This document shows, in pieces, positions 57,659 to 64,000 of a stretch of DNA of 64,000 nucleotides. Where the stretch lies: contig JAVIAB010000092.1 of the NCBI GenBank assembly GCA_032433765.1, forward strand, positions 66,950,666-67,014,665, in the 5' to 3' direction. The position numbers were made by a program, and so were the translations under genes. The notes beneath the pieces were generated by a model, which ran no database searches, was not told where the DNA came from, and saw only the letters and a list, made by a program, of their open reading frames with translations. Positions within the stretch are counted from its first letter, which is position 1, and the number at the start of each line of letters is the position of its first letter. The DNA is from Megaustenia siamemsis (Eukaryota > Mollusca > Gastropoda > Stylommatophora > Ariophantidae).

Positions 57659-58195
57659 AAAAAGCAGAATAGCTCAGGCCAAAATAGCATTTTAGAAAAT
57701 GAAAAATATCTAAGAAACAAATCTATGTCAATAGAAGTGAGAAAATGACATCACCGGAACTATATCTTACCAATTCTGACCCATGGAAGCGAATCATAGT
57801 TAGTAGACAAACAAATGAAAAGACTATTAAAGGCCACAGAGATGGGGTTTCTTAGAAGAATGTTGAAAGTTCCCTGGACAGCTAAAAAGACCAATGAGAA
57901 AATTCTCAAAAAGGCCAATACAAAAAGGGAACTAAAAAATATCAGAAAGAAACAATCAACATTTTTTTGGGCACATCATGAGAAGAGGAAAGTTGGAATA
58001 CTTAGTTACAACAGGGAACAATGAAGGACAGAGATATAGAGGGAAGCAAAGAGAGAAAATAACAGACAGCTTAAGAAAATGGCTTGGCAGAACGTCGACA
58101 ACTGTAATGATAAATAACTGTCGAGATTGAAAGTTGTGGCGTGACATAATCACCTACGCCAGTAGGCATGGTACCTAATGATGTTGTTGATGATG
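57659..58195 (+). mobile_element. LINE family B2, right part and 3' end
   Basis: Resumes KSRIAQAKIAF, then LTHGSES-like, MGFLRRMLKVPWTAKKTNEK, RKKQSTFF, RGKQREKITDSLRKWLGRTS and ends TGATGATGATGATGA. Confidence 0.85.
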
Positions 58196-58204
58196 ATGAT
58201 GATG

Positions 58205-58320
58205 ACGCAGGGCTAATTTTATTTACTTACATATTTGTGTGTGTGTTGTTTGTTATCCCTGCGGAGGGCCTTTTGAGACGAAATGGCATTCAAATTTGTT
58301 TCGTCCATCAATTATGAAAA
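58205..58320 (+). repeat. Dispersed repeat R2, 3' fragment
   Basis: TTTACTTACATATTTGTGTG, then GGGCCTTTTGAGACGAAATG and CATCAATTATGAAAAGCTTT parallel the R2 end. Confidence 0.7.
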
Positions 58321-58718
58321 GCTTTATGCATACCATTAAAAAAAAATGTATTATATGTGTTATTATTATAATATTTTTCATTTCACCTTTAATCCAGTGA
58401 TAACATTTCTATAACAGTGGAGTGATTATTTTGTTAATAGGTGATAATGAAAGACATGTAAAGAAACCCTGTTAAAGCCATGAAAGGACTGTTTTCGTTA
58501 TTGTTGAATAATACTTTGACCATTGTTACAATTGCAGTTTTCAACGAGAGAATAATTTTCGAACAAAATCTCCCTATCTAGCTCCATATTTGCATTATTT
58601 TTTCAGATTGCTTTATTACTTATCTCCTTCTGTCCTCCTTTTATTATCTGCAACTACATTATAAGAAAATAACAATTGATAATTAATAAAAATTAGTAAA
58701 CTAAATATATAAATATTT
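58321..58718. other. Unassigned
   Basis: No feature recognised. Confidence 0.4.
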
Positions 58719-58738
58719 ACATATATATATATATATAT

Positions 58739-58784
<46 letters not shown>

Positions 58785-58785
58785 A
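58719..58785. repeat. (TA)n microsatellite
   Basis: Two TA runs split by TAAATA, directly at the 5' edge of the following LINE A fragment. Confidence 0.95.
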
Positions 58786-59175
58786 ATGTTACATCTTCTC
58801 AATATTCCTGTATGGTGCAGAAACATGGACATTAGACCAGAAAACAGAACAGAAAATAAATTGAAACCTTTGAAATGTGGATTTATAGAAGAATAGGTAG
58901 AATTGGATGGAAAGAAAAGAAAACAAACGAGGAAGTTTTAAAACAACTATAAATGAAAAGAGAACTACTAAACACACATAGAGCAAGACAAACGAAATTT
59001 TTTGGTCACGTTAAAAGACACAACAGCCTAATAAAAGTAATGTTGGAAGGGAAAATACAAGGTAAAAGAGGCAGACGCAGACCAAGACTAATAAGGACGA
59101 GTAACATCAAAAGATGGACAAGTCAGCTTATGACAATCTGTACCATCAAAGCAAGAGACAGAGTGGAATGGCGCT
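58786..59175 (+). mobile_element. LINE family A, 3' end, left part
   Basis: Reads CYIFSIFLYGAETWTLDQKT, WKEKKTNEEVLKQL, FFGHVKRHNSLIKVML and CTIKARDRVEWR, then is cut at CGCT; its last 50 bases are at 60433-60482. Confidence 0.88.
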
Positions 59176-60432
59176 GTAATAGAGTATAGCTAGTGAGAGC
59201 ATGGGGGCAGGTAACTTAGTTGTTACCCGCTTCTCAATAGTTAATAGCAGTAACAAATGGTAGCGACCAGCAGTAGTTAGGACATGAAGTTGGGGAAAGG
59301 AAATTTCCAGCCAGATAACAAGTTGTAGAAACAAAGTTAAGGGAGTAAGTGTTTGTAAGGGTAGGGACCTCAGACATAATAAGGACACCCACCGAGCTAA
59401 GGCGGGAGGGTCCAGAATTACCCTGGACATAATAGTTAATGGGATTTTCTCGATTTCCAGAACAACAGGTTGTTGTGGAAGTGACCATAGACGCATGACT
59501 AGCGCATGCATTGACCTCATGACTTTACTGTCCAGTAAACAGCTACCGGAAAAGGTCAGAGTCGTGAATTAAAATATAGAAGTCACGAAATAAGCTGTTA
59601 TTGTCATAGTCTGGGACAGTTGAGACACAGGTCGGTTGTAGAGTTCAAGTGTCGGACACGAGGCTGCAAGTGATCAGGAGGGAGTCGCAATTTGTCACTT
59701 CGCGACAACTTTGCGACGATTTTAGTGGCTATTGATTTTCAGACGTAGAGAGTGGATGGAAAATAAAAACTTCAACACAACAGGAATTAAGCAGTTAGTC
59801 AGAGAGACAGAGAGAGAGAGAGAGAGAAGTCAGAATGTAGACTAAGTAAGCTTCGGCCGAACTGCCGAAGGCAGTTAGTTAGAAGTTAAGTAGAACTAGA
59901 AGTATTAGAATAAGAAGCTAAGTAAGTTATATCACAAGTTTAGTTAATAAGTTTTCTTGATGTAGCAAAGCCAGTTAGTTAGGGAGTTGGAATCTCCAAG
60001 TGTAGTTTAAGTCAATTTAGAAGTTATTATTGATAGAGAGTTGGCAGAGAATATTATGAATTTAAGCTGTGAAAGTTTTATTGAAAGATTCATAGAATTA
60101 TGCTTCAATATATACTTACAAGTTCGTAAGTAGACAAATGTATAATGTTGTATGCCCGATTTGCACTTACGGACATTCAAATAGTCACCGACGATAGTCT
60201 CTTGAGTGTCCTGAATTAACGAAGATTAATTTAAGATAAGTGCACGATCATGGGCCAAGATTGATAATAGAAAAATCAGTAAACTGATTATGATTTTATA
60301 ATGAGAGAAAACGAGACTATCATGAATTTACCTGTTGTGTTGATCAACTAAATCAATGTGATGTGTTGTCAAGAAGTACAAAGATAATATCAAGAAGTCA
60401 ATAACATCAAGATAATAAATATACTATAATAT
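59176..60432. mobile_element. Unidentified 1,257-bp insertion in LINE A
   Basis: Flanked by CGCT at 59172-59175 and 60433-60436, restoring the family A sequence when removed. No long coding frame with a recognisable domain. Purine-rich, with a GA run at 59810 and AATAAA at 59762. Size, 4-bp duplication and lack of coding fit a solo LTR, but ends are not the usual TG...CA, so class is uncertain. Confidence 0.75.
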
Positions 60433-60482
60433 CGCTCCATGTTAGCCAACCTTCGATGCGGAGATGGATGGCACTCAATGAT
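60433..60482 (+). mobile_element. LINE family A, 3' end, right part
   Basis: CGCTCCATGTTAGCCAACC continues exactly where 59175 stopped and ends CACTCAATGATGATGATA. Confidence 0.88.
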
Positions 60483-60499
60483 GATGATATATATATATA

Positions 60500-60909
60500 T
60501 ACATTGCTTTGTTGCATAATATATTTTTCATTTTCTGAAATGCTATTTTGGCCTGAGCTCTTCTGCTTTCTATTTCTGTGGTACATCTTCCATCTGATGT
60601 TATTATTGTGCCCAAGTATTTCAGACGTTTCGCTTGTTTCAAATTTGTCGTGTTTATTTTTATGTTGCATGAAGGTGATGATTGTTTCTTTGATATGACC
60701 ATTACTTCTGTTTTCTTACTATTCAGACTGAGACCATTCTTGTTGCTTTGTTCTGCTATTATGTCTATCATTTCTTGTAGTCCGTTCTCTGTCTCTACTT
60801 TTAAGACTGTGTCATCCGCATATCGCAAATTATTTATGTTGTAACCGTTGACTTCAATTCCTTTTTTGTCTACTACTGATCTCATATGTTCGCTGCAAAG
60901 TGAAAACAA
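60500..60909 (-). mobile_element. LINE family B2 fragment
   Basis: The minus strand is one open run: FSLCSEHMRSVVDKKGIEVN, NNLRYADDTVLKVETENGLQ, LSLNSKKTEVMVISKKQ, KYLGTIITSDGRCTTEIESR and AFQKMKNILCNK. Both ends are truncated. The YADD box is intact. Confidence 0.88.
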
Positions 60910-61652
60910 TTAATTAAAATTACTTTTTGCCATACCCATTCTTTTGTTAATTTCAATTCTACATTTTCTATCACTGGTTATAGTATATCCAAGGTAGTTG
61001 TAGCTCTGAATTATCTCCAGATGTATTCCTTCAACTTTGATATTTATTTGTAGATCTTGGGAATTTTCTTTCCCTATGATCATTGTTTAAGTCTTTTTGA
61101 TATTCATATATAATCCATATGTTTTTCTTGCCGTGTTTATTTCGTTAAGTAATTGTTGTACATCTTTAGGATTTTCTGCTAATAATACGGTATCATCAGC
61201 ATATCTTAGGTTATTGATTATCTTTACATTAATGTTTAAGCCTGGCATCTCTGTGATGTTTTTAAAGATTTGCTTAATGTGTAGATTGAACAAACTTGGT
61301 GCTAGGATTCATCCTTGTCTTACTCCTCTTTTTATATTAATGGGTGTAGAGTTCTCTTTGTTATATTTTATTATTGATGTTTCCTCCTAATACAAATTTC
61401 ATATTAGTTGTATGTCTGTGCCGTCTAGATTTATATCTTTCAGGCTGTCTATAAGTTGATTATGGTGTATTCTATCAAAATCTTTGGTGTAGTCTATGAA
61501 ACAGGCATATATTAGTTTGTTTACTTCTATGTACTTTTCAATCAATGTTCTCATGCAGAATATGGTATCTTTTGTCCCACTGTTTTTTCTGAATCCAAAT
61601 TGCTGCTCATTTAATTCAGTACTAATTTTATTCTGAATCCTTACCTGTATAA
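60910..61652 (-). mobile_element. LINE family A, RT portion (right of a junction with B2)
   Basis: On minus: IQNKISTELNEQQFGFRKNS, YACFIDYTKDFDRIHH, GVRQGxILAPSLFNLH-like, NNLRYADDTVLLAENPKDVQ and the NYLGYTITSDRKC-like segment. The 3' third is absent; B2 is fused there. Confidence 0.85.
61639..61652. repeat. Flanking duplication, left
   Basis: CCTTACCTGTATAA, repeated at 62187-62200. Confidence 0.8.
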
Positions 61653-61928
61653 AAAAAAAGTTTATATAAGGTATAAAAAATGTTAGGAAGAGACAATCAT
61701 CATTTTTTGGACATGTAATGAGAAGGGAACAGCTAGAATATATTGTAATAACCGGAAAAATCGAGGGACGAAGAGATAGAGGGAAGCAAAGAGAAAAAAT
61801 AACAGACAGCTTAAGAGAATGGCTTGGCAGAAGGTCAACAACAGAAATGATAAATAGCTGCCGAGATCGAAAGTTGTGGAGAGACATGATCACCTACGAC
61901 ACTAGGCCCGGTACTTGATGATGATAAA
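61653..61928 (+). mobile_element. LINE family B, 3' end
   Basis: Reads RKRQSSFFGHVMRREQLEYI-type sequence, GRRDRGKQREKITDSLREWL, CRDRKLWRDMITYDTRPGT, then TGATGATGAT and an A-run that meets the SINE1 tail. Confidence 0.88.
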
Positions 61929-62186
61929 AAAAAAAAGTAAAGTACCCCCGTCACGCCAAGTGGCGTATAGGGAAAACGGTGTTAGTGACCATATATTTTA
62001 CAGACCTTCGGCACATGATTTTTGGGGTAATGTGGTCGGTATTACGCCCGTGCCGCTTCACTTTCCCTGAAAAAAATCAGGTACCCATTAAAGGCTGGGT
62101 GAACCCGGAAGCCGTCGGTTGGGATCGAACCCTAGCTCTTGTCCTTTGTACTTCAGTTCACTAACCACTGAGCTATCGCGGCTCCC
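61929..62186 (-). mobile_element. SINE1, best-preserved copy
   Basis: The minus strand begins GGGGGAGCCGCGATAGCTCA with GTGGTTAGTGAACTGAAG, B-box GGGTTCGATCCCAACC, body ACCCAGCCTTTAATGGGTAC and tail TATACGCCACTTGGCGTGAC, ending in a T/A-rich run. Confidence 0.92.
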
Positions 62187-62400
62187 CCTTACCTGTATAA
62201 CTTTTAGTAATTTTTTTTAACCTGGCTCATTAGGCTTATTGTTCTAAACTCACTATATTTAAATCCACCATTCCTTTTAGGAAATACAATGAAGGTTGAT
62301 GTTTTTAGTTCATTTGGTATGCATCCTGTAGGGTATATGTCATTGCATATGTCTGTGATCATTGCCGAAATCTTCTAGTGCCTGTATCATCTTTATCTGT
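62187..62400 (-). mobile_element. LINE family A, RT N-terminal portion
   Basis: On minus: CNDIYPTGCIPNELKTSTFI, VFPKRNGGFKYSEFRTISLM and SQVKKITKSYT, which continues into 61640 once the LINE B/SINE1 block is removed. Confidence 0.85.
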
Positions 62401-62404
62401 ATAC

Positions 62405-62530
62405 TGGACTGCAGCTACCATTCTTTGTTTGGGAGATGAGATATTAATTCGGATGATTCCACTGGCGGTTAAGCAATTATAGATTTTAATTCGTTTGCAT
62501 TTATAGCGTTGCCTTTCATAACCATAACCA
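62405..62530 (+). repeat. Dispersed repeat R1, 3' half
   Basis: Matches 50150-50290 (TTCTTTGTTTGGGAGATGAG, AATTCGGATGATTCCACTGG). Confidence 0.8.
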
Positions 62531-62900
62531 TATAATGTCGTTGCTGATTGTATTTTATAAATAATAGTAAGTTAAAGTAGATTAATGCCGATGTGGATGT
62601 GAAAGTCGATTACAGTCCATGTCAATCTGGTAATCGGTTATTGCCAATGGTGTATGCAGAAGTAGATCATTTCACCGAAGGAATGTAGAGGAGAATGAAA
62701 ATCTATCACTTCGTTGCAGTACAATAGTATATCAAGTTCAAATGTAACAATAATCAATAAAATTATGGAATCAAACAATGAAACTATATAAATCTGTTTG
62801 ACATTTTTGTTTACTTTATCCTTTTTCAGCTTCTGATAACATAAGTGTTTAATCTTTCACATTTTATTTATCCTTGATTGCGGCTATAAAAGTGTGGAAG
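62531..62900. other. Unassigned
   Basis: No feature recognised. Confidence 0.4.
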
Positions 62901-62904
62901 CTTT

Positions 62905-63452
62905 ACGTGGTTAGTAGACGACACAGATTTGAACGACGTTTCGTTTCAATAGGCCTTCAGCAGGAACAGACAAACAACAACACACACAGATATGTAAGTA
63001 AATATAACTAATCCTACATATCTAACTAGTAATGAAATATCCAAAACAAAATGATCGAAAAATGTTAAAGAAAAGCAAATTGACTTCCCTTGTGCCGTGG
63101 ACGCTGGTCAGGACGGGAAAAGGGCGCGTTACGCGGGTCTGGCTATAATATACCCTCTGGACAGGGTGGAGGGTACTAAAAATATACAAGTGGGGGGAGC
63201 GCTGTCTAGGTTCCGCCGCCTAGCAAAGACGCCGACAATGCCTGGAAGTATCTAAGGCTCGTAAATACAGGTAACCACACACTCACAGATGCGTGTATCG
63301 ATGCGTGTTTACATATGTGCCCGTACAAGTAGACGTGCACATACTAATATGCATCAACCCACATATATACATGCATACACAAACAATAATGTGCATACAA
63401 GCAAGTACACACATGCACGAGTACACATATACACACATACATATATATATAC

Positions 63453-63487
<35 letters not shown>

Positions 63488-63660
63488 CACATACGTATAT
63501 ATACATACCAATACCCGTACATAGGAGCAACTACATGCATGTGCACATCCATACGGGGACAATCAAATGTGTAGAAATATGCGCATAATGCACTACTGAC
63601 CAGAGGAGTACACACCGGAGTAAGTGTGCAAGCTGGAAGGAGAAAGAATATAATAACAGG
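62905..63660 (-). repeat. Dispersed repeat R2, inverted near-complete copy
   Basis: Inverse of the 15255 copy: core CGACGTTTCG at 62933-62942, CAGCAGGAACAGACAAACAA, a unique segment containing GTGCCGTGGACGCTGGTCAG, a TA/CA microsatellite at 63418-63490, and CGGGGACAATCAAATGTGTA. Confidence 0.85.
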
Positions 63661-64000
63661 TCCTCAAAAGGCGGAGAGAGTAAGAAGTCTGAGAGTAGGG
63701 TGCAATAAAAACATATGAGTGGTACTTGGCCCAGAAAGAAAGGAGTATATGGGAACACCGAAGTGTCTCAAAAGGGGACTAGTGGAGGAGAACTATGAGT
63801 AGCATGGCATAGTAGATGGACTAAAGAGCCAAAACATAGACAGTAGAGAGGGCTATGTAAAAGGGAAGGAGTAGCCGAAAGGTAACTATGTGTATGAGTG
63901 TGATACATTCATGCCTCTTGAGGTCAGCGAACCATACTTAACTATGAGGCGATTCTCCAAAGTAAATCGGCTGCGGTCGCCGGAGCGACAAATGACAATA
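63661..64000. other. Unassigned
   Basis: Purine-rich, no feature recognised. Confidence 0.4.

Overview
This window is eukaryotic, AT-rich and intron-dominated. It shows GT-AG spliced exons, many microsatellites, tRNA-derived SINEs, several lineages of non-LTR retrotransposon (LINE) 3' ends, and hAT and Tc1/mariner-type DNA transposons. The mixture fits an invertebrate metazoan; a lophotrochozoan, possibly a gastropod mollusc, is my best guess, but nothing here fixes the species.

The backbone is one minus-strand gene. I could join nine coding exons with matching splice phases at every junction except one ambiguous junction: 42094-42120, 36811-36838, 30679-30735, 26120-26289, 19857-19999, 14850-15120, 10750-10945, 5957-6097 and 4446-4645. 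The product begins with a signal peptide split between a 27-base first coding exon and a 28-base micro-exon. A short linker follows, then a complete von Willebrand factor A (VWA) domain with an intact metal-binding MIDAS motif, then a second VWA-like domain whose MIDAS has decayed. The last exon found ends in phase 1, so the gene continues beyond the left edge or in an exon I did not recognise.

A second, plus-strand host candidate lies at 49026-49859. It encodes two diverged copies of a cysteine-rich, glycosylation-site-rich module of about 88 residues with no family I recognise.

Almost everything else is mobile DNA. The best elements are an apparently intact IS630/Tc1/mariner-type transposon (22209-24327, 425-residue transposase, catalytic spacing DD83E), a deleted relative with about 92% identical 74-bp terminal repeats (53826-55713), a decayed hAT element with an exact 8-bp target duplication (6799-8359), and a Tc1 relic (27690-28168 plus 29228-29420) split by a LINE. 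LINE families are labelled A to G here for convenience: A and B dominate, are mostly 5'-truncated, and several end in ATG-rich 3' tails. SINE1 (about 250 bp, tRNA-like head) has five near-complete copies and two fragments.

Nested insertions with readable target duplications allow relative dating: LINE B1 into LINE B2 (12-bp TSD), LINE B1 into Tc1 (about 13-bp TSD), LINE B plus SINE1 into LINE A (14-bp shared flanks), and an unidentified 1.26-kb sequence into LINE A (4-bp TSD). Two further dispersed repeats, R1 and R2, match nothing I know; R2 copies share a GCCGAAACGTCG core, and the two longest carry a microsatellite at the same internal place.
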